A DNA stretch of 64,000 nucleotides from Pseudoxanthomonas sp. JBR18 (GCF_028198165.1 NZ_CP116339.1:558001-622000), one strand, 5' to 3'; counted from the stretch's first letter, positions 35,031 through 45,909 are shown. Numbers and translations: made by a program. The notes: a model not told the origin generated them from the letters alone.

Positions 35031-36104
35031 TCAGGCGGCCTGCGAGACCTTGCGCGCGCGACGTGCCTTCACCGCCACGGCCAGGCGCTCGAGGACGGCG
35101 ACCGAATCGTCCCAGCCGATACAGCCGTCGGTGATGCTCTGCCCGTAGGTCAGCGACTGTCCGTCGACCAGGTCCTGACGCCCGGCCACCAGGTGGCTTT
35201 CGACCATCACCCCGACGATGCGGCGCTCACCGGCCTCGAGCTGTCCGGCGATATCGTCGATCACCCTGGGCTGGTTCTCCGGCTTCTTGCTGCTGTTGGC
35301 GTGGCTAGCATCGACCATCAGCCGCGGTGCCAGGCCGTTCTTCTCCAGCACCTCGCTGGCCGCCTGCACGCCGGCCGCGTCATAGTTGGGCACCTTGCCG
35401 CCGCGCAGGATGACGTGGCAATCCGGGTTGCCGGTGGTCGAGGCGATCGCCGACTGCCCGTCCTTGGTGACGGCCAGGAAATGATGCGGATGCGAGGCCG
35501 CGCCCACCGCGTCCACGGCGATCTTCACATCGCCGCTGGTGCCGTTCTTGAAGCCCACCGGGCAGGACAGGCCGCTGGCCATCTCGCGGTGGATCTGGCT
35601 TTCGGTGGTGCGCGCACCAATCGCGCCCCAGGCCACCAGGTCGGAAATGTACTGCGGGGAAATCACGTCCAGGTATTCGCAACCGGCCGGCAGGCCCAGC
35701 AGGTTGATCTGGCGCAGCAGGCTGCGCGCGGTGGCCAGGCCTTCGTTGATGCGGAAGCTGCCATCCAGGCGCGGGTCGTTGATCAGACCCTTCCAGCCCA
35801 CGGTGGTGCGCGGCTTCTCGAAATACACACGCATGATGATTTCCAGTTCGCCGCCCAGCGCATCGCGCAGCGGGCGCAGGCGACGCGCGTATTCCAGGGC
35901 AGCGGCCGGATCATGGATCGAGCATGGCCCGATCACCACCGCTAGGCGATCGTCACGCCCATGCAGGATCTCGTGCAGTGCGGTGCGGGCGGCGGCCACG
36001 GTATCGGAGGCGACGTCGTCGCAGGGGAATTCGGCGATCAGCTCGGCGGGCGTATGCAACGGCTCGATTTTGCGGATGCGCAGGTCGGAAGTGAGCGGGG
36101 CCAT
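35031..36104 (-). CDS. aroG: 3-deoxy-7-phosphoheptulonate (DAHP) synthase, class I AroG type
   Basis: The 357-residue enzyme condenses phosphoenolpyruvate and erythrose-4-phosphate, the first step of aromatic amino acid synthesis. Class I alpha motifs are present: GPCSIHDP, EKPRTTVGWKGLINDP, GARTTESQIHRE, GFKNGTSGD, DASHANSSKKPENQ. Length matches E. coli AroF/G/H. Feedback specificity cannot be read securely. Upstream on the same strand lie a leader peptide rich in Tyr, Phe and Trp codons and an intrinsic terminator, so expression is very probably controlled by attenuation. Confidence 0.94.
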   Translation of the reverse strand: MAPLTSDLRIRKIEPLHTPAELIAEFPCDDVASDTVAAARTALHEILHGRDDRLAVVIGPCSIHDPAAALEYARRLRPLRDALGGELEIIMRVYFEKPRTTVGWKGLINDPRLDGSFRINEGLATARSLLRQINLLGLPAGCEYLDVISPQYISDLVAWGAIGARTTESQIHREMASGLSCPVGFKNGTSGDVKIAVDAVGAASHPHHFLAVTKDGQSAIASTTGNPDCHVILRGGKVPNYDAAGVQAASEVLEKNGLAPRLMVDASHANSSKKPENQPRVIDDIAGQLEAGERRIVGVMVESHLVAGRQDLVDGQSLTYGQSITDGCIGWDDSVAVLERLAVAVKARRARKVSQAA

Positions 36105-36156
36105 CTCGGTATCTCGTGTCGGGTACGGCGTGGATTGCGGTGGAGCGGACTGGCAA

Positions 36157-36187
36157 CAAAAAAGCCGCCAGTGTCGCTGGCGGCTTT
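36157..36187 (-). terminator. Attenuator terminator in the aroG leader
   Basis: On the minus strand AAAGCCGCCAG pairs with CTGGCGGCTTT around a five-base loop and runs straight into TTTTTTG. It lies 24 bp past the leader-peptide stop and 53 bp before the aroG ATG, so termination here would block aroG. Confidence 0.9.
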
Positions 36188-36210
36188 CGGGATGCGTCTG
36201 AAGGGTCTCT

Positions 36211-36294
36211 TCAGGGTGAACGCGCTCCTTCCTCCGCCGTGGGCGTCGGAAACCAAAAGTAATAGCGGGCGCGGTGTGCGTTCATGGGCAGCAT
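36211..36294 (-). CDS. Aromatic-rich leader peptide of the aroG attenuator
   Basis: A 27-codon frame (ATG at 36294; an in-frame ATG at 36285 gives 24 codons) contains the run Tyr-Tyr-Phe-Trp-Phe at 36250-36264 in the context RARYYFWFPTP. It stops 24 bp before an intrinsic terminator in front of the DAHP synthase gene. Five consecutive aromatic codons in so short a frame are the hallmark of a transcription-attenuation leader such as trpL or pheL: stalling at scarce aromatic tRNAs would favour an antiterminator. TGGAAAG upstream may be the ribosome site. The start is uncertain; the peptide itself needs no further function. Confidence 0.88.
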   Translation of the reverse strand: MLPMNAHRARYYFWFPTPTAEEGARSP

Positions 36295-36317
36295 TGATAA
36301 CACGACTTTCCAGCGCG

Positions 36318-36336
36318 TGCCAATGTTTCATTGGCA
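36318..36336. promoter_or_regulatory. Palindromic candidate operator upstream of the aroG leader
   Basis: TGCCAATG-TTT-CATTGGCA is a perfect 8-3-8 inverted repeat, 24 bp before the leader ATG. Its inner TTGGCA (minus strand) with TTATCA 17 bp on (36300-36295) could be a promoter, so a bound regulator would cover the -35 region. It matches neither TyrR nor TrpR boxes as I know them. Confidence 0.5.
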
Positions 36337-36354
36337 ACTCACCGGATCCTGCGC

Positions 36355-36388
36355 AAAAAAAGAAGCCCCGCCGAGGCGGGGCTTCTTT
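36355..36388 (-). terminator. Rho-independent terminator of groESL
   Basis: AAGAAGCCCCGCC pairs with GGCGGGGCTTCTT, and on the minus strand the stem is followed by a run of seven T. It lies about 30 bp past the groEL stop. Confidence 0.93.
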
Positions 36389-36419
36389 CATGCAGCAGCA
36401 GCCAGGCTGCGCGGCGGGC

Positions 36420-38078
<1,659 letters not shown>

Positions 38079-38118
38079 CTAATGCGAATGATTGGGAAAC
38101 GGGAATGACGCGCCGGGC

Positions 38119-38409
38119 TCAGCCCAGGGTCGCGAAGATGTCGTCTTCCTTCACCACCAGGTAGTCGGTGCCGTCCAGCTTCACTTCCGTGCCGCTGTAC
38201 TTGCCGAACAGGACCTTGTCGCCCACCTTGACCTGCGGCGCGCGCACGCTGCCGTTGTCCAGGGTCTTGCCGGCGCCGACGGCGACGACTTCGCCCTTGA
38301 TCGGCTTCTCGGTGGCCGAGTCCGGAATCACGATGCCGCCCGCGGACAGCTTTTCTTCTTCCATACGCTTGATGACCACACGGTCGAACAGCGGCTTGAT
38401 GTTGCTCAT
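38119..38409 (-). CDS. groES: Co-chaperonin GroES (Hsp10)
   Basis: The 96-residue protein begins [19 protein letters not shown] and contains the mobile loop [19 protein letters not shown] (about 17-35) and the DTxxx-type roof loop. It caps the GroEL ring. AGAGGA precedes the ATG. The upstream region holds a CIRCE inverted repeat and a sigma-32-like promoter, so the operon is expected to be under both HrcA repression and heat-shock sigma control. Confidence 0.98.
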   Translation of the reverse strand: MSNIKPLFDRVVIKRMEEEKLSAGGIVIPDSATEKPIKGEVVAVGAGKTLDNGSVRAPQVKVGDKVLFGKYSGTEVKLDGTDYLVVKEDDIFATLG

Positions 38410-38456
38410 GTCAATCCTCTTAAGTGATTGATTGGACTAGGAAATGGCCGGCGATG

Positions 38457-38483
38457 TTAGCACTCTGCCGTAGCGAGTGCCAG
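38457..38483 (-). promoter_or_regulatory. CIRCE element (HrcA operator)
   Basis: TTAGCACTC-N9-GAGTGCCAG matches the consensus TTAGCACTC-N9-GAGTGCTAA with a perfect left arm and two mismatches at the outer end of the right arm. It is 48 bp upstream of groES. HrcA bound here would block groESL transcription. Confidence 0.93.
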
Positions 38484-38537
38484 CAGCGCTGGCGACAAAA
38501 ACCCGGCATCGGCAAGGATGCGAGGGGCTGACTGGGC

Positions 38538-38566
38538 AGATTGGGCGGTCGCGACGCCCTTTCAAG
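38538..38566 (-). promoter_or_regulatory. Sigma-32-type heat-shock promoter of groESL
   Basis: On the minus strand CTTGAAA (38566-38560) is followed by 14 bp and CCCAATCT (38545-38538), close to the sigma-32 consensus CTTGAA...CCCCATnT. The CIRCE lies about 55-80 bp downstream, within the transcribed leader. Confidence 0.75.
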
Positions 38567-38637
38567 GCCGGCGCCGCAGATTTTTTCAATCGAGCAAGGC
38601 AGAAACGCGAGGCTTGCGCGTACGGCGCACATAAAAG

Positions 38638-38668
38638 AAGAGCACGCATGTGCGGCATGCGTGCTCTT
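38638..38668 (-). terminator. Perfect 13-bp hairpin with T-rich tail on the minus strand
   Basis: AAGAGCACGCATG pairs with CATGCGTGCTCTT around TGCGG. On the minus strand CTTTTAT follows. No annotated minus-strand gene lies upstream, so it may end an unrecognised transcript from 38.7-38.95 kb or insulate the groESL promoter. Confidence 0.65.
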
Positions 38669-38810
38669 CAAGGGAATGGTAAGGGATTCCTATCCGTCGA
38701 GTCCTGACTTGCGCCAACTCCCCCCGCCGACGTCCTGTCTGTGCCGGCTTCCGTGCCGACGGACATAGAGATACCAACCCCTGACACGCGGCGCAAAGCC
38801 TGAACTCACG

Positions 38811-38842
38811 CAAAACCCCGCTTGACTAGTGACCTGCGGGGT
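38811..38842 (-). terminator. Possible terminator hairpin between groES and the XRE gene
   Basis: ACCCCGC and GCGGGGT form a seven-bp stem around 14 bases, followed on the minus strand by TTTTG. With the hairpin at 38638 it suggests a small minus-strand transcript, but no clear promoter was found. Confidence 0.4.
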
Positions 38843-38888
38843 CATGAATCCCTACACACGCCGTGCTGATTGGAACTAGCAAGCAAAG

Positions 38889-38986
38889 GGTGACCAATAG
38901 CGGACAACGTATGCCTATTTTTGGTCACCACGTTAGTATTGTTGTCAATTTCCATTCCGCTCCTTTCAACGTTTGGCTATGGTCAC
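38889..38986. promoter_or_regulatory. Three GGTCAC half-sites upstream of the XRE regulator
   Basis: GGTGACCAA (38889-38897) and TTGGTCACC (38921-38929) are perfect inverted 9-mers, and TGGTCAC recurs at 38980-38986, 38 bp before the XRE start. The layout suits autoregulatory operators for the encoded repressor. The rest of the 614-bp gap 38410-39023 holds only the groESL control sites and hairpins listed separately. Confidence 0.55.
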
Positions 38987-39023
38987 AAAAGTTTCTGGAT
39001 GGCGATCGCCACGGAGAGGTTTG

Positions 39024-39443
39024 ATGGATGCACCCGAGCGAATCCGCATGGCACGTCGCCTTGCGGGACTTTCGCAAAGTCAGTTGGCAGAAGCGGTGGG
39101 GGTGCAGCGAAGCGCAGTCAGCCACTGGGAGTCGCCGAAGGGAAAGAGCCCCAGCGTGTCCCACTTGCGCGAGGTCGCCCTGGCGACCGGCACGCAGTTC
39201 GAATGGCTGGCGACCGGACGCGGCGGCATGACGCTTTCGCGCGAGGTGGAACTGGATTCGATCGCCACCGCCGAGGCGATCCTGGTGGAAGATCCATTGG
39301 AGTTCCGCCTGGTGCGCGCCTTCCGCGAAGCGCCGCTCAAAGCACGCCTGTCATTGCTGGAAGTCATGGAAACCCTGGCCTCGCAGCGCACCGGTCGGGT
39401 GCGGCCGCGCGGCGCTGGCCGCACGAGCGAATCGCGCAGCTGA
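39024..39443 (+). CDS. XRE-family (Cro/CI-type) transcriptional regulator
   Basis: The 139-residue protein has a helix-turn-helix domain at about 6-62 (RMARRLAGLSQSQLAEAVGV and RSAVSHWESPKGKSPS) and a C-terminal helical region without a known sensor fold. GGAGAGG stands seven bases before the ATG at 39024, which decides the start over an in-frame upstream codon. Repeated GGTCAC half-sites upstream are probable operators. It precedes dsbD by 90 bp in the same direction, but the regulon is unknown. Confidence 0.88.
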   Translation: MDAPERIRMARRLAGLSQSQLAEAVGVQRSAVSHWESPKGKSPSVSHLREVALATGTQFEWLATGRGGMTLSREVELDSIATAEAILVEDPLEFRLVRAFREAPLKARLSLLEVMETLASQRTGRVRPRGAGRTSESRS

Positions 39444-39533
39444 CCTCGCGCGCGGCGACAGGCGCCTGGATGCAACAGCGTATTGCCCGCCTGGTGGCGC
39501 TCGCGGAGCCGCCGCTCCGCTAAGCTGCGCGCC

Positions 39534-41789
39534 ATGTCACTGATCCTTCGTCTGGCCGGCGTGCTGGCCCTGCTACTTCCGACCCTGTCCGCCACAGCCG
39601 CCGATCCGGCCAGCCTGCTCCCCGTCGATCAGGCCTTCGTGCTCCGCGCCGACGCCACCGACCAGGGCATCGCCGTCCATTGGAAGATCGCCAAGGGCTA
39701 CTACCTCTACCGTCACCGCACCTCGGTGTCCGCCGAGGGCGCGGGCTTCCAGGCCGGCGCGCTGCAGCTGCCGGACGGTGACAAGCACACCGACGAGTTC
39801 TTCGGCCCGGTGGAGACCTATCGCACGCAACTGGATGCCCTGCTCCCCGGTCAGGCCTCCAGCGACGGCACGGTGGCGCTGACGGTTCGCTACCAGGGCT
39901 GCGCCGACGCCGGGGTGTGCTACCCCCCGCAATCGCGCACGCTGCAGGTCCCGGTGCATGCGGCCGCCGGCAATGCCGGCAGCGGCCTGGGTCTGGGCGC
40001 AGCGCGTACGAGCTCCCTGCTCGGCACCACGCCTGGCGTCGCCGGCGCTACCGATGCGACGCCGCTGCCCGAGGCGCAGGCTTTCGGATTCGAAGCCATC
40101 GCCTACGATGGAAATCAGCTGCTGCTGCGCTTCACCCCGGCCAAGGGGTATTACCTGTATCGCGACCGCACCTCGCTGTCGCTGACCGGTAGCGACGCGC
40201 TGGAGCTCGGCCGGCCGACCTGGCCGGCCGGCCAGGCACATCACGACGAGCACTTTGGCGATGTCGCGGTGTACTTCGATCAGGTCGAGGTTCCCGTGCC
40301 GGTCCTGCGCACGCGCCCCGAGGCCGCCAAGGCCGCGCTCCACGTCATCTTCCAGGGGTGCCAGACCAATGGCATCTGCTATCCACCGATGACCCGCTCG
40401 GTGGACCTGTCGATCCCTGCCGGCACGGTCACCCCTGCCGCCGAGCGTGCCGCCCTGCAGCAGGCCGCGCCCATCCCCCTCGAGGGCGATGCCGGCCCAG
40501 CGACGCCGGCTGAAGTCCCCCGCTCGACGCCGCCACCGGACGTGCTGGCGCGCGCCCAACAAAGCGGCGGCGCCTCGACCTGGCTGCTGGCCTTGCTGGC
40601 CGCGTTGCTGGGCGGACTGATCCTCAATGTGATGCCTTGCGTCCTGCCCGTCCTGTCGCTCAAGGCGCTGTCGCTGGCCGAAGGCGGCCGCGGCCACGCC
40701 CACGCCCGAGCCAGCGCGCTGAGCTACGCCGCTGGCGTCATGTTGAGCTTCCTGCTGGTCGGCGGTATCGCGCTTGGGCTGCGCGCCACCGGACAGGCCC
40801 TGGGTTGGGGCTTCCAGCTGCAGCAGCCGCTGGTGATCGGCGCGCTGGTCTATGTGATGTTCGCCGTGGGCCTGAGCCTGTCGGGCGTGTTCGCGGTGGG
40901 CTATGGCCTGGCCGGCACCGGCCGCGGATTGACCGAGCGTGGCGGCCTGGGCGGGGATTTCTTCACCGGCGTGCTGGCCGTGGTCGTGGCCAGCCCGTGC
41001 ACGGCGCCGTTCATGGGCACGGCGCTGGCCTTTGCCTTCGCCGCGCCCCTGCCGCTGGCCCTGGCGGTGTTTGCCGCACTGGGCCTGGGAATGGCGCTGC
41101 CCTTCCTGCTGATCGGCCTGGTGCCGGCGCTGGCCGGGAGCCTGCCGCGTCCAGGGGCCTGGATGGAAACACTCAAGCAGGTCCTGGCCTTCCCCATGTA
41201 CCTGACCGCGGTGTGGATGCTGTGGGTCCTGGGCCAGCAGCGCGGCGTGGATGCGGTCGCACTGGCGCTGGCCGGGCTGGTGGTGCTGGCGCTAGGCCTG
41301 TGGGCGTTTGAGCGCGTGCGCTTCCAGACCGCGCCGCTGCGCCGCACGCTGGCGGTGGCGATCGTGCTGGCCTCGATCGTGCCGCTGGCGCTGCTGCACC
41401 GCGTCGCGCCGCCGGCCCGGGAGACCGCCAGCGCAGCCGATGGCGTGGAGACCTTCTCGCCGGACCGGCTGGCCGAACTGCGCACGCAGGGCAAGGTCGT
41501 GTTCGTGGACATGACCGCCGACTGGTGCGTGACCTGCAAGGCCAACGAGAAAGCCGTGCTCGATCGGGACGCCTTCCGCCAGGCCATGCAGCAGGCCGAC
41601 GCCGTGTTGATGCGTGGCGACTGGACCAATGTCGACCCGCAGATCACCGCCTTCCTGCAGGCCCATCACGCCGTGGGCGTCCCGCTCTACGTGGTGTTCC
41701 CGCGCGGCGGGGGCGAGGGCGAAGTGCTGCCGACCGTGCTGACCCCGGCCCTGGTCCAGGACGCCCTGAAGCGCGCTTCGGCCCCCTGA
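39534..41789 (+). CDS. dsbD: Thiol:disulfide interchange protein DsbD with duplicated N-terminal domain
   Basis: The 751-residue protein passes electrons from cytosolic thioredoxin to the periplasm. After a signal peptide come two tandem nDsbD-like domains (about 25-145 and 180-305), each with a GYYLYR segment and a C-x-x-x-x-x-C pair (YQGCADAGVCYPP; FQGCQTNGICYPP). Eight membrane helices (about 345-625) with MPCVLPVL and VVASPCTAPFMG follow, then a thioredoxin-like domain with C665-VT-C668 (ADWCVTCKANE). E. coli DsbD has only one N-terminal domain and is about 565 residues long. Its stop overlaps the next ATG. Confidence 0.93.
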   Translation: MSLILRLAGVLALLLPTLSATAADPASLLPVDQAFVLRADATDQGIAVHWKIAKGYYLYRHRTSVSAEGAGFQAGALQLPDGDKHTDEFFGPVETYRTQLDALLPGQASSDGTVALTVRYQGCADAGVCYPPQSRTLQVPVHAAAGNAGSGLGLGAARTSSLLGTTPGVAGATDATPLPEAQAFGFEAIAYDGNQLLLRFTPAKGYYLYRDRTSLSLTGSDALELGRPTWPAGQAHHDEHFGDVAVYFDQVEVPVPVLRTRPEAAKAALHVIFQGCQTNGICYPPMTRSVDLSIPAGTVTPAAERAALQQAAPIPLEGDAGPATPAEVPRSTPPPDVLARAQQSGGASTWLLALLAALLGGLILNVMPCVLPVLSLKALSLAEGGRGHAHARASALSYAAGVMLSFLLVGGIALGLRATGQALGWGFQLQQPLVIGALVYVMFAVGLSLSGVFAVGYGLAGTGRGLTERGGLGGDFFTGVLAVVVASPCTAPFMGTALAFAFAAPLPLALAVFAALGLGMALPFLLIGLVPALAGSLPRPGAWMETLKQVLAFPMYLTAVWMLWVLGQQRGVDAVALALAGLVVLALGLWAFERVRFQTAPLRRTLAVAIVLASIVPLALLHRVAPPARETASAADGVETFSPDRLAELRTQGKVVFVDMTADWCVTCKANEKAVLDRDAFRQAMQQADAVLMRGDWTNVDPQITAFLQAHHAVGVPLYVVFPRGGGEGEVLPTVLTPALVQDALKRASAP

Positions 41790-42418
41790 TGGCCCGCCCC
41801 GGCGCCCGCTTGCTGATGGTGGCGGTGGTCGCTGGCGTGGCCGGCATCGCGGCTGGCGTGTGGACACAGGCCGGCTGGCATCGCACCGACACCGGGCAGC
41901 GTGCCCTGCAGGCGGCACTGGACGCCAGCGCTCCGGCGCCACCGCCGGGCGTGACGCCCGCGCGGCGCGGCGACCCGATGCCTTCCCTGCGGCTGCCCGA
42001 TCTGGAGGGCCGGCCCATCGAGTTGCGGAGGCTGGCACCGGGCCGCCCGCTGCTGATCAACGTGTGGGCCAGCTGGTGCGCACCGTGCATCAAGGAAATG
42101 CCCGAACTGGACCGTTTTGCCCGCAGCCAGGACGCCCACGGTGTTCAGGTGGTCGGCCTGGCCCTGGACCGGCCCGAGGCGGTGCGCGCGTTCCTGGAGC
42201 GCGTCGCGGTGCGCTACCCCATCGTGCTGGACACGCCGGGCCCCGCCGACGCGAGCGTGTGGCTGGGCAACCGCGCCGGTGTCCTGCCCTACAGCGTGCT
42301 GGTCGGGCGCGACGGCCGGATCCTCAAGCAGCAGGTCGGTCCGTTCGCCGACGGTGCGCTTTCCAGCTGGGTCGGCGCTACGGCGACATCGCCCGGGCAA
42401 ATTCAAACGCGCGATTAA
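41789..42418 (+). CDS. Membrane-anchored TlpA/ResA-like thioredoxin
   Basis: The 209-residue protein has an N-terminal anchor (about 8-27) and a thioredoxin fold with C97-AP-C100 in NVWASWCAPCIKEMPEL. The cis-Pro region is VLPYSVLV. Its ATG overlaps the dsbD stop (TGATG), so it is probably reduced by DsbD and acts as a periplasmic disulfide reductase, for example in cytochrome c maturation. The CxxC and the following Lys-Glu fit TlpA-like reductants. Confidence 0.9.
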   Translation: MARPGARLLMVAVVAGVAGIAAGVWTQAGWHRTDTGQRALQAALDASAPAPPPGVTPARRGDPMPSLRLPDLEGRPIELRRLAPGRPLLINVWASWCAPCIKEMPELDRFARSQDAHGVQVVGLALDRPEAVRAFLERVAVRYPIVLDTPGPADASVWLGNRAGVLPYSVLVGRDGRILKQQVGPFADGALSSWVGATATSPGQIQTRD

Positions 42419-42667
42419 ATCACTGAAAAGTTCGGCGAACTGGACAGCATTGCCGGCTTCCTCCAGACTGCCGCCTTCTTCGCGGAGCGCTTGATGATCC
42501 ACCCGCCGTCCCGGTCGATGCCTCCGGCAGCACATCGCCTGCCCATGCGCCGCACCGTCGGCCGCCCCGACATCACCGCACCCGACCGGACACGCCCGTT
42601 TCCACACGCCGGTCATCGCGCCGTCGCTCCAATTTTTCGCACCAACGCATAACCACAGAGGCCTTTC

Positions 42668-43156
42668 ATGGACCTGCGCAAGATCAAGAAACTCATCGAC
42701 CTGCTGGAAGAATCCAATCTCGCCGAAATCGAGATCAAGGAAGGCGAAGAATCCGTCCGCCTGGCCCGCGTCCCGCAGGGCAGCTTCGCTGCGCCGGCCG
42801 CGGCCCCGATGACCTATGCCGTCCCCACCGCCGCGCAGGCCGAAGGCAAGCCGATGCCGATGAGCTCGCCCACCGAGGCCTCCACCGGTGGCACGGCCAA
42901 GGCCGCCAGCGGGCTGCCCGATGGCCATGTGGTGCGCTCGCCGATGGTCGGCACCTTCTATGCCTCCCCGTCGCCGGACAAGCCGGCCTTCGTGACCGTC
43001 GGCCAGCAGGTCAAGGCCGGCGAGACCCTGGCCATCATCGAGGCGATGAAGATGTTCAATCCGATCGAGGCCGACCAATCGGGCACCGTGGTCGCCATCC
43101 TGGGCGAGAGCGGCCAGCCGGTCGAATTCGACCAGCCGCTGTTCGTGATCGGCTAA
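42668..43156 (+). CDS. accB: Biotin carboxyl carrier protein of acetyl-CoA carboxylase
   Basis: The 162-residue protein begins [20 protein letters not shown], as AccB proteins do. It has a Pro/Ala-rich linker (about 40-85) and a biotinyl domain whose acceptor is Lys128 in EAMKM. It carries CO2 on biotin between AccC and the carboxyltransferase. The 249 bp upstream (42419-42667) hold no recognised gene; in many proteobacteria aroQ occupies this place. AGAGGCC precedes the ATG. Confidence 0.97.
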   Translation: MDLRKIKKLIDLLEESNLAEIEIKEGEESVRLARVPQGSFAAPAAAPMTYAVPTAAQAEGKPMPMSSPTEASTGGTAKAASGLPDGHVVRSPMVGTFYASPSPDKPAFVTVGQQVKAGETLAIIEAMKMFNPIEADQSGTVVAILGESGQPVEFDQPLFVIG

Positions 43157-43166
43157 GGCGCTGGCC

Positions 43167-44534
<1,368 letters not shown>

Positions 44535-44562
44535 TCGGCGCCTCGGCGCTGGTGGTTTACGA

Positions 44563-44593
44563 CAGGGCCGCGTCCTCCCCGGACGCGGCCCTG
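44563..44593. terminator. Hairpin terminator between accC and the convergent gene
   Basis: CAGGGCCGCGTCC and GGACGCGGCCCTG form a perfect 13-bp stem with a TCCCC loop. CTTGGTTGG follows on the plus strand. It is symmetric and may serve both converging transcripts. Confidence 0.75.
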
Positions 44594-44608
44594 CTTGGTT
44601 GGATTCCC

Positions 44609-44980
44609 TTACCGCGTCGGATCGGGCGCCGGCTGCTGGGTTCCGGGCACCGGCACGGTGCCGGCCGCGGATGTCGGGTCGACGATCATCATCGTCTCGG
44701 TCGACCCATCGGGCCACACGATCTGGAAGGTCGCGCCCGCCGGCAGCGTGGAGAACGGCATGCCGCTCTGCGCGCGGTACACCGCGGCGACCTGGCCGGC
44801 GCCATTGCGGCGCGCCTGCGGTTCCTGCTTCACCGAGGTCAGCTTCACCTGCGACAGCTGCTGATAGCGCAGGTCCGAGGCATCGATGACCACCACGCCG
44901 ATCGCCGTGGCCGAATACGCCACGAACAATGCCGGCCACAGCCAATGGCGCGCCTTGTGCAACCTCTGGCGGATCTTCAT
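44609..44980 (-). CDS. Small membrane-anchored protein of unknown function
   Basis: The 123-residue protein has an N-terminal transmembrane helix (about 14-33, LWPALFVAYSATAIGVVVID) and a periplasmic domain with YRAQSGMPFSTLPAGATFQI and WPDGSTETMMIV segments, ending in a Pro-rich tail. I do not recognise the family. It overlaps the upstream 310-codon gene by four bases, so the two are coupled and probably functionally linked. Confidence 0.7.
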   Translation of the reverse strand: MKIRQRLHKARHWLWPALFVAYSATAIGVVVIDASDLRYQQLSQVKLTSVKQEPQARRNGAGQVAAVYRAQSGMPFSTLPAGATFQIVWPDGSTETMMIVDPTSAAGTVPVPGTQQPAPDPTR

Positions 44981-45909
44981 GAGGTTTCCCCCTCGGTCTG
45001 GATCAAGGTGTTCACCAGTTCATCCATCTTGTCAGCTCCCTGCCCCGGTACGGCGGCATCGAACACGAAATTCGAAAAATTCTGCGTGGCATCGCGCGAG
45101 CAGATCCCGGCATTGGCGCAGTAGCCGGTCATCAGCGCGCTGTCCGCGCCACAGTCCAATCCAAGCCGGCATGCCGCAAGCTGCCAGGCCAACAACGCAA
45201 ACTGGTCGCCGGCGACGAAACCGCGATAGGCCGCATCCCCGTTGGCTGCCGCGCCCATCGCCGGCGCGATGGCGGCGAAGGCCTGCGGATCGCGCGACGC
45301 CAGTACCCGCTGCACCAGCCCACGCCGATAGTCGGCCGAGTCCTGCAGCGGACGGCCCAGCGCCAGCAGCGATGCCTCGCTGGCCAGACTTCCCGCGCGC
45401 GCGGCCTGCACGCGCTCGTCCAGCACCGCCTGCGCCCCCAGTCCATCGGCGGGCGAGAAGCCGGCGCAGCGCCGCGCCACCCGTGCCCGGGCGCGGACCA
45501 TGGCGGCCACGCCGGCATCGGTGCTGGTCTCCAGGCGCCTGCTGTCCGCCGCATAGCCCGAAGGATCCTGCGCATAGGCCGCGCAGTAGTCGTAGACGCG
45601 ACTGAGGGTCCAGGCCGCCTGTGCATCGCCCTGCTCGGCGGCACCGGCCAGGGTGCGTGCGTACTGGTAGAAATCGCGCTGCGCGTCGAACCCCGAGGCG
45701 GCGGTCGGCACGGCCAAGGCATTGCTGCGCTCGGCCAGGAATCCATCGCCCACCCGCATTGCCGGGATGTCTGCGACCTGGGGATCGCGGTGCGCGGTGC
45801 GTGTCGTGACCCGCCCCCCCAGGCCCTCGCCCCCATGCCACGCGAACGCCGCCAGCGCGAGCGCCGGGAGCGACAACCACCACAGCAGACGAGAGCGGGC
45901 GAGCGGCAT
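44977..45909 (-). CDS. Hypothetical membrane-anchored periplasmic protein
   Basis: The 310-residue protein (ATG at 45909, MPLARSRLLWWLSLPAL) has a signal-anchor helix at its N-terminus. A mostly helical domain follows, with an AAEQGDAQAAWTLSRVYDYC stretch resembling a Sel1/TPR-type helix pair and paired Cys residues near the C-terminus (CRLGLDCGAD; CANAGICSRD). I know no family for the whole protein. An in-frame codon 21 triplets upstream would give a Gly/Pro-rich extension and is less likely. Confidence 0.68.
   Translation of the reverse strand: MPLARSRLLWWLSLPALALAAFAWHGGEGLGGRVTTRTAHRDPQVADIPAMRVGDGFLAERSNALAVPTAASGFDAQRDFYQYARTLAGAAEQGDAQAAWTLSRVYDYCAAYAQDPSGYAADSRRLETSTDAGVAAMVRARARVARRCAGFSPADGLGAQAVLDERVQAARAGSLASEASLLALGRPLQDSADYRRGLVQRVLASRDPQAFAAIAPAMGAAANGDAAYRGFVAGDQFALLAWQLAACRLGLDCGADSALMTGYCANAGICSRDATQNFSNFVFDAAVPGQGADKMDELVNTLIQTEGETS

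Noticed and set aside
32445..35945. Plus-strand open frame of 1166 codons opposite lipA, the AsmA-like gene and aroG
   Set aside because: It spans several clearly real minus-strand genes and intergenic terminators. Its length comes from the rarity of stops in GC-rich antisense frames, and its product is His/Gly/Gln-rich with no domain.
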